Positions 42,128 through 51,369 of a DNA stretch of 64,000 nucleotides are shown in pieces. The stretch is taken from the NCBI RefSeq assembly GCF_003261575.2, contig NZ_CP036175.1, forward strand, positions 1,798,001 to 1,862,000, given 5' to 3'. Source of the stretch: Klebsiella huaxiensis (GTDB lineage: Bacteria > Pseudomonadota > Gammaproteobacteria > Enterobacterales > Enterobacteriaceae). The position numbers were made by a program, and so were the translations under genes. The notes beneath the pieces were generated by a model. The model was given only the letters and a program-made list of their open reading frames with translations, did not search any database and was not told where the DNA came from. Numbering within the stretch: the stretch's first letter is position 1; the number at the start of each line of letters is the position of its first letter.

Positions 42128-43933
42128 TTAACGTCTGTCCGCGGGGAGCCTGGCGGCTTTGCTTGCGTCGTACCACCAGTTTTCAAAACCAGAAGAGTAA
42201 ACCGCGCGGGTCTGCGGGAAAGAGAACTTATCCCAGTATGCGGTTCGGTCATGCGCCATATACCACATCGGCAGCATGTAATAGTTCCACGTCAGCACGC
42301 GGTCGAGAGCCCGACCCAGCGGCAGCAGCTTCTCCTTATTGCCCTGCCAGCGAATAATTTGGGCAATCAGTTGGTCGACGGCTGGGCTTTGTACACCGGA
42401 AGCGTTGTAGCTGGAGTCAATATATTCAGAGTCCCAGGAGATTTGCAGGTCAGTTCCGGGCCAGGGCGTGGCGCGCCAGACGTTGGGCATCATGTCGTAA
42501 TCGCGACTGCGCTTGCGGTTGCTGTATTGGGAGTTGTCGACCTGGCGAATATCCATGACGATCCCGAGCCGCTGAAGATTGTGCTGAAAGGGCAGAACCC
42601 AGCGATCGCTGCTCCCGGAAGGAAGTAGCAGCTCAAAGCGTAACGGTTTGCCGCTTTTCGCGTTAACCCGCCGCTGGTTTTTCACCACCCATCCCGCCTG
42701 GTTAAGGATGGCATCTGCTTTGAGCAGGTTTACGCGTTCGAAACCGTCGCCGTTGGAGACCGGGGGCAGGTAGATCTGCGTGAAAACTTCGGCAGGGATC
42801 TCTTTTTTCAGCGGCGTCAGCAGAGCAAGTTCTTCGGCATCTGGATAATCACGCGCCGCGTATTCGGTATTCTGAAAGAAGCTATTGGCGCGGCTGTAAG
42901 AGTTATAAAACAGCGCCTTATTCATCCATTCAAAATCAAACGCGAGAGTTATGGCTTCACGTACCCGCCGGTCGGTAAATACCGGGCGCTGAATGTTGAA
43001 AGCCAGCCACTGGGTATTCTGCGCCGAGGTGTTGGTATATTCATCTTTGACGATGTAGCCATGGGTAAAGTTGCGCCCCACATAGCGGGTGGCCCAGTTC
43101 TTGGCGATATTCTCTTCGCGTCGGTCAACGGCTCCGGCTTTGAAGGCTTCAAAGGCGACGTTGTCATCCAGATAGTAATCGTAGCGCAAGGTGTCGAAAT
43201 TCCAGCGCCCACGATTAACCGGTAAATCAGCGGCCCAGTAGTCTTTTACTCGCGAGTAGGTGATGTACTGACCCATACGCCAGGCGGTCACGCGGTATGG
43301 ACCGCTAGCTAACGGCGGTGAAGATAGCGGGTCGCTGAGCTTATGGTTACGCCAGAATTTTTCCGGCATCACTGGCAGGGAGAACAGGCTGAGCATATTC
43401 TCTTTACCCGGTTTTGCCAGCTCAATGCGAACGGTTAGCGGGGCGATCGCTTTAACGGTGGTGCCTTTATAATAGAGGCGAAATTGCGGCACCCCTTCGG
43501 TCATAAACTTTTGAAAAGTAAACGCGACATCGCTGGCGGTTATTGGGCTGCCGTCATGGTAGCGGGCGCGTGGATTGAGGGTTATCTCCATCCACGAAAA
43601 TGCTTCGTCATAGCGAGCGCTTTCGGCAATCAGCGGATAGTAGCTGCCGGGTTCGTCATCAGAGGTGGTAAACAAGGAGTCATACAGCGTTTCGGTACGT
43701 ATGCCCGGGTTGCCGCGCAGCGCGTAGCGATTGAAGTTATCAAAGGTGCCAATGGCCGCAAGGGTAATTGCACCGCCTTTCGGCGCGGCGGGGTTGGCAT
43801 AATCGTAGTGGTCAAAGCCAGCGACGTATTTAGGCTCGCCGATAATGGCGAACGTATTGCTCTCTTTAATCGCTTGCGCCTGGCTCTGCAGGCTAAATAA
43901 GGTCAGCAGTATCAGGCTGATGCGTACAAACAT
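42128..43933 (-). CDS. yejA: Periplasmic oligopeptide/microcin C binding protein YejA
   Basis: The start at 43933 (MFVRISLILLTLFSLQSQAQA) gives a signal peptide and 601 residues. The upstream in-frame extension is rejected because it would hide the signal peptide. It belongs to the SBP family 5 (extracellular solute-binding) with ALRGNPGIRTETLYDSLFTTS and the DRRVREAITLAFDFEWMNKALF segment. YejA captures peptides, including microcin C, for YejBEF. It is slightly shorter than E. coli (604). Confidence 0.95.
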   Translation of the reverse strand: MFVRISLILLTLFSLQSQAQAIKESNTFAIIGEPKYVAGFDHYDYANPAAPKGGAITLAAIGTFDNFNRYALRGNPGIRTETLYDSLFTTSDDEPGSYYPLIAESARYDEAFSWMEITLNPRARYHDGSPITASDVAFTFQKFMTEGVPQFRLYYKGTTVKAIAPLTVRIELAKPGKENMLSLFSLPVMPEKFWRNHKLSDPLSSPPLASGPYRVTAWRMGQYITYSRVKDYWAADLPVNRGRWNFDTLRYDYYLDDNVAFEAFKAGAVDRREENIAKNWATRYVGRNFTHGYIVKDEYTNTSAQNTQWLAFNIQRPVFTDRRVREAITLAFDFEWMNKALFYNSYSRANSFFQNTEYAARDYPDAEELALLTPLKKEIPAEVFTQIYLPPVSNGDGFERVNLLKADAILNQAGWVVKNQRRVNAKSGKPLRFELLLPSGSSDRWVLPFQHNLQRLGIVMDIRQVDNSQYSNRKRSRDYDMMPNVWRATPWPGTDLQISWDSEYIDSSYNASGVQSPAVDQLIAQIIRWQGNKEKLLPLGRALDRVLTWNYYMLPMWYMAHDRTAYWDKFSFPQTRAVYSSGFENWWYDASKAARLPADRR

Positions 43934-44003
43934 AACCAGGATATCGTCCTCCAATGACAGGCCTGAAGTGGCCTGACCTCTGATAGCGAATGATAAAGGA
44001 GAC

Positions 44004-45566
44004 TCAGCGGGTTGTGAAATATTTCGCGGGTTCATTGTGGGCGGCGACCAGCGCTTCCAGGGTCAGCGGTCGGCTTAACCAGTAACCCTGCAGATAGTTC
44101 ACTCCGTGCTGGCATAGCCATTCGGCCTGTTCCTGCGTTTCCACACCTTCGGCGACCGTGGTGAGCTTCAGACGGCGGCTCAGCGAGATCACGGCATCCA
44201 GAACCGGTGATGTTACGGTTTCGGTGCCGATAGCTTGCACGAAGCCGCGGTCAATCTTCAGATAGTCGAAGTTATAGCGCTCCAGATAGATAAGCGCACT
44301 ATGTCCGGTGCCAAAATCATCGATCGCAATTTCAAAGCCTTGCTCATGTAGCCAGTCGAAATTCTCCAACGATCGTTTTTTATCGATCATCGCGCGCTCG
44401 GTAATCTCCAGCACCACGCTAAAATGGTCAGAAGGCATAGTTGCCGCGAAATGTTGAAGATCCTGCTGAAAACTGTCGGCATGCAGGTGGGCGGGTGAAA
44501 TATTTATCCCAAGCTTGCTACCGGCGGGCAGAAGGCTTTGCAGAGTCATGGCATCATGGGCTATCAGTTTTAACAGATGGCGGGTGAGAGGGATAATCAT
44601 CTGCTGGGCTTCAGCCAGGGTGATAAACACGTCAGGAGGGATCTCCCCGGCGGTCGGGTGCCGCCAGCGCATCAGTACCTCAATACCGCTAATTTGCAGC
44701 GTGTCGGATTTCACTACCGGTTGGTAAACCACGTAAAACTGATCGTTTTTGATCGCCAACAGCAGTTCTTTGCGCGGGTCAGATTTGATAGTCAGGACGT
44801 AATAGCTCAAAAAACCTGCCAGTAGGCCGCATACCACGCCAAGCAGCAGGGAAAATTGGGTATTTTCTGCCAGCCAGCTGTTGGCGTAGAGATAAACTTT
44901 GAGCGGCAAACCGTCAATCTGCACCTGGCGGATTGGTGGTGAGAGTAGCGTTTGCGGGTCGATAAGTTTATTGCTGAAGGTGGAGATGGCAGTGTGGCTA
45001 ATAGCCAGGGCAAGGCCGCTGAAATCGTTCTGCCGGGAAGAGTAGAGAATATAGGGCGTCAGGTTGGCATTAATCGAGACAAAAACACCGTCTTCTCCAC
45101 CGTGCGGACTGCGGACCCACATCGCCAGCGCGGCGCTTTGCGGCATCATGGGCGTCCCGGGCAGAATGGCCATATCGACCGCTTTAGAGATATCGAGCTG
45201 GGGGATGAGCTGGGTTAAAGGCGTATTCATTGCCCCGGTGGCGGAGGAACAAAACGCGAAACCATTTTTAACCAGCAGGAACGCACGCACGTTTGGGCTG
45301 AATGCAGCATGGGCGGTTAATCCAGAATCGACATTTTCACAGGGCTGATCGACTAGCGGTTGCAGGCCATCAATGGTCTGATTTAAATCGTGGAAGTAGC
45401 TCTTAAGATACGCATGAACATTATCAATGATGACGTCGAAACGCTCTGCCCGATTGTGATAAATCACCATAAACTGAATGCTACCGGCCAGCAGGGCGAC
45501 GGCGATTCCGATACATAAGCTGGTTAGCCAGATTTTACGCCGAGGAGAGAAGTGACGGGTAGGCAT
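44004..45566 (-). CDS. pdeN: CSS-motif cyclic-di-GMP phosphodiesterase
   Basis: The 520-residue protein (Rtn/PdeN) has two transmembrane helices (about 13-33 and 240-260) around a periplasmic CSS sensor domain with the FAFCSSATG motif. A cytoplasmic EAL domain from about 270 follows. EAL-type residues visible are IEVLMRW (EVL variant of the signature), ISPAH, EITERAMI, IDDFGTGHSALIYL, LKIDRGFV and AEGVETQEQ. It should hydrolyse c-di-GMP in response to periplasmic redox, as known for the E. coli family. Confidence 0.94.
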   Translation of the reverse strand: MPTRHFSPRRKIWLTSLCIGIAVALLAGSIQFMVIYHNRAERFDVIIDNVHAYLKSYFHDLNQTIDGLQPLVDQPCENVDSGLTAHAAFSPNVRAFLLVKNGFAFCSSATGAMNTPLTQLIPQLDISKAVDMAILPGTPMMPQSAALAMWVRSPHGGEDGVFVSINANLTPYILYSSRQNDFSGLALAISHTAISTFSNKLIDPQTLLSPPIRQVQIDGLPLKVYLYANSWLAENTQFSLLLGVVCGLLAGFLSYYVLTIKSDPRKELLLAIKNDQFYVVYQPVVKSDTLQISGIEVLMRWRHPTAGEIPPDVFITLAEAQQMIIPLTRHLLKLIAHDAMTLQSLLPAGSKLGINISPAHLHADSFQQDLQHFAATMPSDHFSVVLEITERAMIDKKRSLENFDWLHEQGFEIAIDDFGTGHSALIYLERYNFDYLKIDRGFVQAIGTETVTSPVLDAVISLSRRLKLTTVAEGVETQEQAEWLCQHGVNYLQGYWLSRPLTLEALVAAHNEPAKYFTTR

Positions 45567-45676
45567 AGGCTATATCAGTCCGTGTTATTGATTTGCGCCA
45601 GGGGGGCATAGAAAGTCGTTTTTCCATCCCCACTTAAAGACATAGCTTATATTGCCAGGTTCATTCGCTGACGAGC

Positions 45677-45706
45677 AAAAAAAAACACTGCCTCGGCAGT
45701 GTTTTC
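45677..45706 (-). terminator. Terminator of mepS
   Basis: On the reverse strand the stem AAAACACTGCC / GGCAGTGTTTT with a GA loop is followed by a long T tract. It lies about 45 bases past the mepS stop. Confidence 0.85.
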
Positions 45707-45749
45707 CTTTTACTGGTATTGGCCAAGGGATAACCAACATCAGAAGAGT

Positions 45750-46319
45750 TTACGAGCGGCTCAGAACTCGTCGCGCTTCGTTATAGCGCTTTTTCCAGTA
45801 TGGCTCATCCATGCTGGAAATCGTCACACCGCTGCTGGTGGATGCATGAACAAACTGGTTGTTGCCGATGTAGATACCCACATGGCGGCCCGTGGAACCA
45901 GCGCGGAACAGAACTAAATCACCAGTACGCAGTTGAGAACGCGTAATGGATTTACCTGAATCCTGCTGCTCAGAAGTTGAGCGCGGCAGTTCCAGACCAA
46001 ACTGTTCACGGAAAGTACGTTGCACAAAGGCAGAACAATCGATGCCTTTACGAGTGCTGCCGCCGAGGCGGTAACGCACGCCCTTCCAGCTGGCATATTG
46101 ATCCATCAAGCGGGACTTAACGTCCAGATTGCGAACCATTGTTTCAAATTCATCCTGAGAGGCTTGCAGTGATGATAAATCGCCACTACCCACAGCAAGC
46201 GTCTCAGAATGCATATTTCTGGCGGTACTATTTGAACTACACGCGGAAAGCAGAACCGCAACTGCAATCGCGGGGGCGACCCGCAAGATATATCTCAAAA
46301 TCGGCTGAGATTTGACCAT
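45750..46319 (-). CDS. mepS: Murein DD-endopeptidase MepS (Spr), outer-membrane lipoprotein
   Basis: MepS cleaves D-Ala-meso-DAP crosslinks to allow cell-wall growth and is degraded by NlpI-Prc. The 189-residue precursor has the lipobox LLSA|C (Cys27) and an NlpC/P60 domain. Its catalytic Cys95 lies in KGIDCSAFVQRTF, with histidine in GRHVGIYIG and a third polar residue downstream near QFVHAS. The residue after Cys-Ser is Ala97 where E. coli has Gly, a conservative change. A long leader (426 bases) lies upstream. Confidence 0.95.
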   Translation of the reverse strand: MVKSQPILRYILRVAPAIAVAVLLSACSSNSTARNMHSETLAVGSGDLSSLQASQDEFETMVRNLDVKSRLMDQYASWKGVRYRLGGSTRKGIDCSAFVQRTFREQFGLELPRSTSEQQDSGKSITRSQLRTGDLVLFRAGSTGRHVGIYIGNNQFVHASTSSGVTISSMDEPYWKKRYNEARRVLSRS

Positions 46320-46745
46320 GCTGTGTGTTATCCCTTGTTGTCCTTAACGACAATGTCGTTATAAAAAATGCCAAACGTGTTAGAGCCTAATTACCTGGTC
46401 GCAATGAGACAATTCCGTAAGCATAAAATTGTGGCCTAACGCACAAATTTATTCATTCTCTGAATTGATGTCGCTGGAAAGGCAAAACGAGATCGAGATT
46501 ACCCGATCAAACAAGGGATGGCGAGCGGTTTTGCGCAATTTCTTATAAGTATTTTTGCGACAAAAAGTGAATCATCGGGAAAGGGTAAAATAGCGTCAGT
46601 TGTGGGTAAAAAATATGCAATCCACTCATTTCTATAATGATTAATGTGACGGGAAGATGATAGGGGGATGAGAAAAAATGAGCTGAGAGAAAAGGGACCC
46701 AGAACGATCCCTTATGGATGATATTAATCATTTGTAAGGCGGAGT
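46320..46745. other. Intergenic region mepS-lpxT
   Basis: This 426-base gap holds the mepS promoter region and the lpxT terminator. Close to mepS there is a short palindrome AACGACA-ATGTCGTT (about 46348-46362). The rest is AT-rich with no convincing reading frame or RNA structure that I can defend. Confidence 0.4.
46692..46713 (-). terminator. Probable terminator of lpxT
   Basis: On the reverse strand AAGGGA and TCCCTT pair around a 10-base loop, followed by TTCTCTC. The T run is interrupted, so it is moderate. Confidence 0.5.
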
Positions 46746-47453
46746 TTAATTTTTTGTTTTTCCGCAGGGTAGATAACGTTCAAATAAAGATATCACTTGA
46801 TCGCTCAGTGGGGTCATCAACACCCAGGGCGCGCCAATCAATACGGCAGTTAATGAACCGACGGCAATATCGGTAAACCAGTGAGCGCCAATCATTACGC
46901 GTGGGAACGCGAAGACCACAAATATGACCAGCGCAATAGCCAACGCGCGATGACCAAAATAGCGCCACATAAAGGCGGCAAAAATCAGCAGCATCATGCC
47001 GTGATCGCCTGGGAAGCTATCCTTAGAGGCATCTTTAGTGGGAAATGAGATCACATCACTCACTTTAGTAATGTCGGTGAAAGAGAGCGAGGGGCTGGCG
47101 CGTTTGACCGGCATCAGATGCTGAGCCAACTGATTGATGACGACGGCGGCGAGCAGCATTACCAGGCCGATGATAATCACCCGGCGGCGTCCGGCGCTCT
47201 GTTCTTTAAACCAGAAGCTCAGCATCAGGCTGCCCATTGCCAGCAGCGAGCAGGCGTCGAATGCGCGGTTGTTGATAATTGCCAGCAGCCAGGTGTAAGC
47301 AGGGCTCACTCCAACCAGGTGGTTAAAGAAATAGAAGATAGCGGAATCCAGCGGATTCCAGAAACCATGGTTAACAGGAAAGTACCACGAGCAAAATAGC
47401 GCTATACCCGCCGCGTTCAGCAGCAGGATAAGGGGAATTCGATTTTTAATCAT
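46746..47453 (-). CDS. lpxT: Lipid A 1-diphosphate synthase
   Basis: LpxT transfers phosphate from undecaprenyl pyrophosphate to lipid A at the periplasmic face. The 235-residue PAP2-family membrane protein has about six helices and the phosphatase motifs KRASPSLSF, SFPGDHGMMLL (catalytic His) and RVMIGAHWFTDIAVG. The length is near the 237 of E. coli. It is co-directional with yeiR, 42 bases downstream of it. In E. coli it is inhibited by PmrR, whose gene is not in this window. Confidence 0.94.
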   Translation of the reverse strand: MIKNRIPLILLLNAAGIALFCSWYFPVNHGFWNPLDSAIFYFFNHLVGVSPAYTWLLAIINNRAFDACSLLAMGSLMLSFWFKEQSAGRRRVIIIGLVMLLAAVVINQLAQHLMPVKRASPSLSFTDITKVSDVISFPTKDASKDSFPGDHGMMLLIFAAFMWRYFGHRALAIALVIFVVFAFPRVMIGAHWFTDIAVGSLTAVLIGAPWVLMTPLSDQVISLFERYLPCGKTKN

Positions 47454-47495
47454 AATTATCGCGTGTTGTGTAAAACGACGGCAACCATAGCCGCC

Positions 47496-48473
47496 TTAAC
47501 TTAAACGAAGCTTCAACAAGGAGGCCTGTAGCGCGTTCCAGTCGGTATCGGAATCAGCGATCAGCTCAATGCGGCTATCCGGCGGCGCAACGTTCTGCGT
47601 CTCAATATGCAGGTCAAGCTGCTGGCGATTGATACGCACCAGTCCTTCGGCAATACGCATCACACCTTTAACGCGTCCGACCGGCGCCAGTCGCGCCCAT
47701 TCGAGCAGGCCAACGGTGTCAAAAATGGTCTCGGCGTCAAAAATCCAGCCACAGGACTGATAGCCCTGACCGCTATTAAGACTGCGGCGCCAGCGCTGAT
47801 GGCTAGGGAGATTAAGCGCCGCCAGACCTGGTTTTTGCCCGTGGCTATGCGCGTGTTCAGCGCTTTCAGGTAGCGGCGTGACGTTGCGGCGCGGCAAATC
47901 AAGCCATACCGGGTCAATATTGCCCTGGGTGGCGCTGACGTGCTGACGCTCTCCGGCATAGGTCTGCCACCATGTTGCAAAGGCCAGTTGGCTTTCGCTG
48001 GTCGCGCGGTCCGCTTTATTGGTGATGACAATATCGGCGGCGGCTAACTGGTCGCGAAAGTTTTCGTTGGTCACCACCTTTTCGTCGAGCAACTGACGCG
48101 GGTCCAGCACACATAGCGTCGCGCGCAGGTCGATCCACGGCTCGTATACCGCGGCGGTCAGAATATCGAGGATCTGTTTGGGATGGCCAAGACCGGTTGG
48201 CTCTATTAACAAGCGGTCTGGTTTTCCCTGGCGCAGCAGCGTATTGAGCCCAACCTGCATTGGCAGGCCGTTGACACAGCACATGCAGCCGCCGGGGATT
48301 TCTTTAAGCAGAGCTCCGCTCTCGGCCAGCAGTGCGCCGTCGATGCCTACTTCGCCAAACTCGTTGACCAGAACGGCCCATTTTTCATCCGCGGGCTTAT
48401 GGGCCAGCAGATGCAAAATCGAGGTCGTTTTGCCACTGCCGAGAAATCCCGTGATCAAGTTAGTTTTGGTCAC
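47496..48473 (-). CDS. yeiR: Zinc-binding GTPase YeiR (COG0523)
   Basis: The 325-residue G3E GTPase has Walker A TGFLGSGKTT (about 8-17), metal-binding motif GGCMCC (CxCC, about 62-67), base-recognition NKAD and a C-terminal CobW_C region. The GHAHSHGQ-type histidine stretch is seen here as HAHSHGQK. The E. coli protein is a Zn-activated GTPase with a proposed metallochaperone role. It is upstream of lpxT on the same strand. Confidence 0.93.
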   Translation of the reverse strand: MTKTNLITGFLGSGKTTSILHLLAHKPADEKWAVLVNEFGEVGIDGALLAESGALLKEIPGGCMCCVNGLPMQVGLNTLLRQGKPDRLLIEPTGLGHPKQILDILTAAVYEPWIDLRATLCVLDPRQLLDEKVVTNENFRDQLAAADIVITNKADRATSESQLAFATWWQTYAGERQHVSATQGNIDPVWLDLPRRNVTPLPESAEHAHSHGQKPGLAALNLPSHQRWRRSLNSGQGYQSCGWIFDAETIFDTVGLLEWARLAPVGRVKGVMRIAEGLVRINRQQLDLHIETQNVAPPDSRIELIADSDTDWNALQASLLKLRLS

Positions 48474-48592
48474 CTTTTCTCCAGGATAAATGTAATGTTG
48501 TAACAGTTGAGACTATCCTGACGAAAAAAAAGTGAAAAGAGAAGTCTTACTGCGGACAGAACGGGGCTCTATCCGCTAAAAGGCAGAAATTG

Positions 48593-50059
48593 TTAAGAAT
48601 CCAGCGCGGCGCTAATCGCCTGGCGAGTGCCGGCGGTCACAAGTTGATGCCACGCGGCGGTGATGTTGGCGACGAACTGCGGATTTTGCGAAAGGTCGCA
48701 GCCAAAAATTTCTTCAAGGGAGAGTAGGGCGCTAACGCGCTGTTGTTCATTGCTGGCGGATACAATTCTTCCAATTTTATCCGCCAGCGGGTCGCGGATA
48801 TCAATCGTATTTCCAGCGTCGTCAATGCCGCTAACATAGCGCATCCAGCCCGCCACGCCCAGCGCCAGCAGCGGCCACTGGCTTCCGCGAGCAAGGTGGA
48901 TACGGATACCGTCAAGCATACGCTGCGGCAGCTTCTGGCTACCGTCCATAGCAATTTGCCAGGTGCGATGCTTCAGCGAGGGGTTGCTGAAACGCTCGAT
49001 CAGGCTGTCAGCATAGGCCGTCAGGTCGACACCGGTGATTGAGAGTGTTGGTGCCTGTTCATCAAGCATCAAACGGTAAGCGGCGCTGCGGAAAACCGGG
49101 TCCTGCATACAGTCGCTGACATGTTCGTGGCCCGCCAGATAACCCAGCCAGGCAAGAAAGGAATGGCTGCCGTTGAGCATCCGCAGCTTCATCTGTTCCC
49201 ACGGCAGCACATCATCCGTCATCTGTACGCCAGCCGCTTCCCAGTCCGGGCGACCGGCAACAAAGTTATCTTCGACAACCCATTGAATAAACGGCTCGCA
49301 GCTAATTGCGCAGGGGTCTTCCACTCCCAGCACGGCGCTAATCTCCGCCAGCGACTCATCGGTGGCGGCTGGCACAATGCGGTCCACCATCGTGCCGGGA
49401 AAGCTGACGTGTTCAGCAATCCACTGCGCCAGCTCCGAATCGCGTTTTTCAGCCATTCCCAGCACGGCGTTTTTCACCACATGCCCATTGTTGGGAATAT
49501 TATCGCAGGAGAGAACGGTAAACGGCGCCAGTCCACGTTGGCGGCGGCGCGCCAGCGTTTCGACCAGAATACCGGGCACCGATTGCGGCTGCGCAGGGTT
49601 TTCCTGGTCATGAATAATGCGTGGCTGCGTCATGTCCAGCAGGCCGCTGGCAGGGTCAATGCAGTAGCCTTTCTCGGTAATGGTTAGAGAAACAATGGCG
49701 ACCTGCGGTTCGCAAAATTTCTCAATAATGGCAGCCAGCGAATCAAGTTTGGCGTTCAGACATTCATGCACTGCGCCGACAACGATCGGCTGATTACCCT
49801 CGGCCCCTTTCTCCAGTACGGTAAACAGATGATCTTGTTGGCGAAGCTGGATCATAAGCCGATCGCCGCTGAACAGGCTAATCTCGCAAATCCCCCAGTC
49901 CCCACCGCTGGCGTTGAGCACCCTGTCGGTGAGTAGGGCCTGGTGCGCGCGATGAAACGCGCCGAAACCGAAATGCACAATACGCGAACGCAGTTGGTTG
50001 CGATCGTACTGAGGGAGCTGCACGCCTTCCGGCAGCGTAGCTGTAGCAATGGTAGTCAT
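48593..50059 (-). CDS. yeiQ: Mannitol-dehydrogenase family oxidoreductase YeiQ
   Basis: The 488 residues belong to the long-chain mannitol dehydrogenase/fructuronate reductase family: RIVHFGFGAFHRAHQALL N-terminal Rossmann part, FTVLSCDNIPNNGH, and the catalytic KLRMLNGSHS (Lys-x4-Asn-x2-His pattern). The E. coli homologue is predicted to act on a hexuronate-type substrate such as fructuronate or mannonate, but its substrate is not settled. The start follows the E. coli N-terminus. A perfect inverted repeat lies about 170 bases upstream. Confidence 0.93.
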   Translation of the reverse strand: MTTIATATLPEGVQLPQYDRNQLRSRIVHFGFGAFHRAHQALLTDRVLNASGGDWGICEISLFSGDRLMIQLRQQDHLFTVLEKGAEGNQPIVVGAVHECLNAKLDSLAAIIEKFCEPQVAIVSLTITEKGYCIDPASGLLDMTQPRIIHDQENPAQPQSVPGILVETLARRRQRGLAPFTVLSCDNIPNNGHVVKNAVLGMAEKRDSELAQWIAEHVSFPGTMVDRIVPAATDESLAEISAVLGVEDPCAISCEPFIQWVVEDNFVAGRPDWEAAGVQMTDDVLPWEQMKLRMLNGSHSFLAWLGYLAGHEHVSDCMQDPVFRSAAYRLMLDEQAPTLSITGVDLTAYADSLIERFSNPSLKHRTWQIAMDGSQKLPQRMLDGIRIHLARGSQWPLLALGVAGWMRYVSGIDDAGNTIDIRDPLADKIGRIVSASNEQQRVSALLSLEEIFGCDLSQNPQFVANITAAWHQLVTAGTRQAISAALDS

Positions 50060-50226
50060 TATTCATACACCTGATTAACTGACGATTAACATTCAGTAGT
50101 GTAAAGTTATATGACAACAAATTAAATTGGTGAGCCTAATTTATCCGCTTTGTGTGAGCTTGATCAATCAAGGACGCTGCGTTTGTTGCCAGGTGTGGAA
50201 ACAATGACCATGGAGCAGCGGCAAAT

Positions 50227-50250
50227 AAGTTATTATTGGTATAATAACTT
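50227..50250. promoter_or_regulatory. Perfect inverted repeat upstream of yeiQ
   Basis: AAGTTATTAT and ATAATAACTT (10 bp each, 4-base spacer TGGT) form a perfect palindrome in the 324-base yeiQ-yeiP gap. The core TTGGTATA equals one half of the ExuR/UxuR-type operator TTGGTATACCAA, which suits a hexuronate-family dehydrogenase gene. Whether it is an operator or a chance AT-rich repeat is not settled. Apart from this repeat and the yeiP terminator, I see nothing else in the gap. Confidence 0.4.
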
Positions 50251-50324
50251 TGGCGAGGAGAGCGACGATTGCAACCTGGCGTTGATATGAGCCAGGCGAT
50301 CCGCGATACCAGATAAGGTACAAA

Positions 50325-50351
50325 TAAAAAAGGACAGCCTGGCGCTGTCCT
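50325..50351 (-). terminator. Rho-independent terminator of yeiP
   Basis: On the reverse strand AGGACAGC / GCTGTCCT with a GCCAG loop is followed by a T tract (50325-50331). It lies 32 bases after the yeiP stop. Confidence 0.85.
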
Positions 50352-50383
50352 CTGTGTTTCATTTTGGTAAAAAAAAGCAGGAC

Positions 50384-50956
50384 TTAGTCCGCGCGGCCCA
50401 TATAGCGGCTCTCTTCGATATGGATACGAATGCGCTCGCCTGCACTCAGGTATTCAGGAACCTGAACCACCAGGCCGGTGCTCAGGGTCGCCGGTTTGTT
50501 ACGGGCGCTCGCGGATGCACCTTTGATGCCCGGCGCCGTTTCGACGATTTCCAGGTCAACGGTCTGCGGCAGTTCAAGGGCCAGCAGCTGACCGTCCCAG
50601 GTCAGAACCTGCATGTCCGGCATCCCGCCTTCAGGAATAAACAGCAGTTCTTCTTCAATCTGCTCTTTAGTGAAGATATACGGGGTGTAGTCTTCTTTAT
50701 CCATAAAGACGTATTCGTTGCCATCAATATAGGAGAAGTCAACGAAACGACGGGTCAGGGTCACGGTATCGACGATATCATCGCCTTTAAAGCGCTCTTC
50801 CACTTTCAGGCCGGTACGTACGTCAGAGAAACGCATTTTGTACAGCGTTGCGGCGCCACGGGCGCTGGGTGACTGAATATCAATGTTTTTAACAATCAGC
50901 AGTTTGCCGTTGTAATTCAGCACCATACCTTTTTTAATTTCATTCGCTCTTGGCAT
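50384..50956 (-). CDS. yeiP: Elongation factor P-like protein
   Basis: YeiP (EfpL) is an EF-P paralogue that rescues ribosomes stalled at proline and other motifs. The 190-residue protein has the three beta domains, with N-terminal ANEIKKGMVLNYNGKLLIVKN and C-terminal GASASARNKPATLSTGL. The loop where EF-P has its modified lysine reads SPSARGAAT, with Arg33, as in E. coli YeiP. It is not modified by EpmAB in E. coli. Confidence 0.96.
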   Translation of the reverse strand: MPRANEIKKGMVLNYNGKLLIVKNIDIQSPSARGAATLYKMRFSDVRTGLKVEERFKGDDIVDTVTLTRRFVDFSYIDGNEYVFMDKEDYTPYIFTKEQIEEELLFIPEGGMPDMQVLTWDGQLLALELPQTVDLEIVETAPGIKGASASARNKPATLSTGLVVQVPEYLSAGERIRIHIEESRYMGRAD

Positions 50957-51104
50957 TGCGGTAATCCTGTCACATAAAGGGTCAAAAATATCGCGTAAAA
51001 CTACTCGCGCCGGGCCTTTCAGGCAAGTGGAATTCGTGTGTTTTGCTATCTTCAGGTAAAACGTTTAGTCTGGGCCGCCAAAAGCGTTATCAGAAGAGTC
51101 GATT

Positions 51105-51356
51105 ATGGAATGCCGCCCCGACTGCGGAGCTTGCTGTATCGCTCCTTCTATCTCCAGCCCCATTCCGGGTATGCCGCAGGGCAAGCCCGCAAACACCCGG
51201 TGCATACAGCTATCAGACAGCAACCTGTGCAATATTTTTGGCTCGCCGTTAAGGCCTAAAGTGTGTGGCAGTCTGAAGCCTGAAGTGGAGATGTGCGCGA
51301 CGAATCGCGATGACGCGATGACCTGGCTTCTTCATCTTGAACAGAGCACTTCTTGA
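51105..51356 (+). CDS. yeiW: YeiW, cysteine-rich UPF0153 protein
   Basis: This 83-residue protein starts MECRPDCGACC and has six or more cysteines in CxxxCxxCC and C-x-C patterns typical of the YkgJ/UPF0153 family. They probably bind zinc or an iron-sulfur cluster. An AGAAGAG ribosome-binding site precedes the ATG. Function is unknown. Its stop is 13 bases from the convergent yeiL stop. Confidence 0.9.
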   Translation: MECRPDCGACCIAPSISSPIPGMPQGKPANTRCIQLSDSNLCNIFGSPLRPKVCGSLKPEVEMCATNRDDAMTWLLHLEQSTS

Positions 51357-51369
51357 ATCCACACGCTGC

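Noticed and set aside
46543..46731. 62-codon reverse frame downstream of lpxT
   Set aside because: It overlaps the lpxT terminator hairpin, has aromatic-rich random composition and no ribosome-binding site.
48488..48510. Possible Zur box (ATGTTGTAACA) upstream of yeiR
   Set aside because: Only the central part matches the Zur palindrome and the outer arms do not pair, so it is too weak to annotate.
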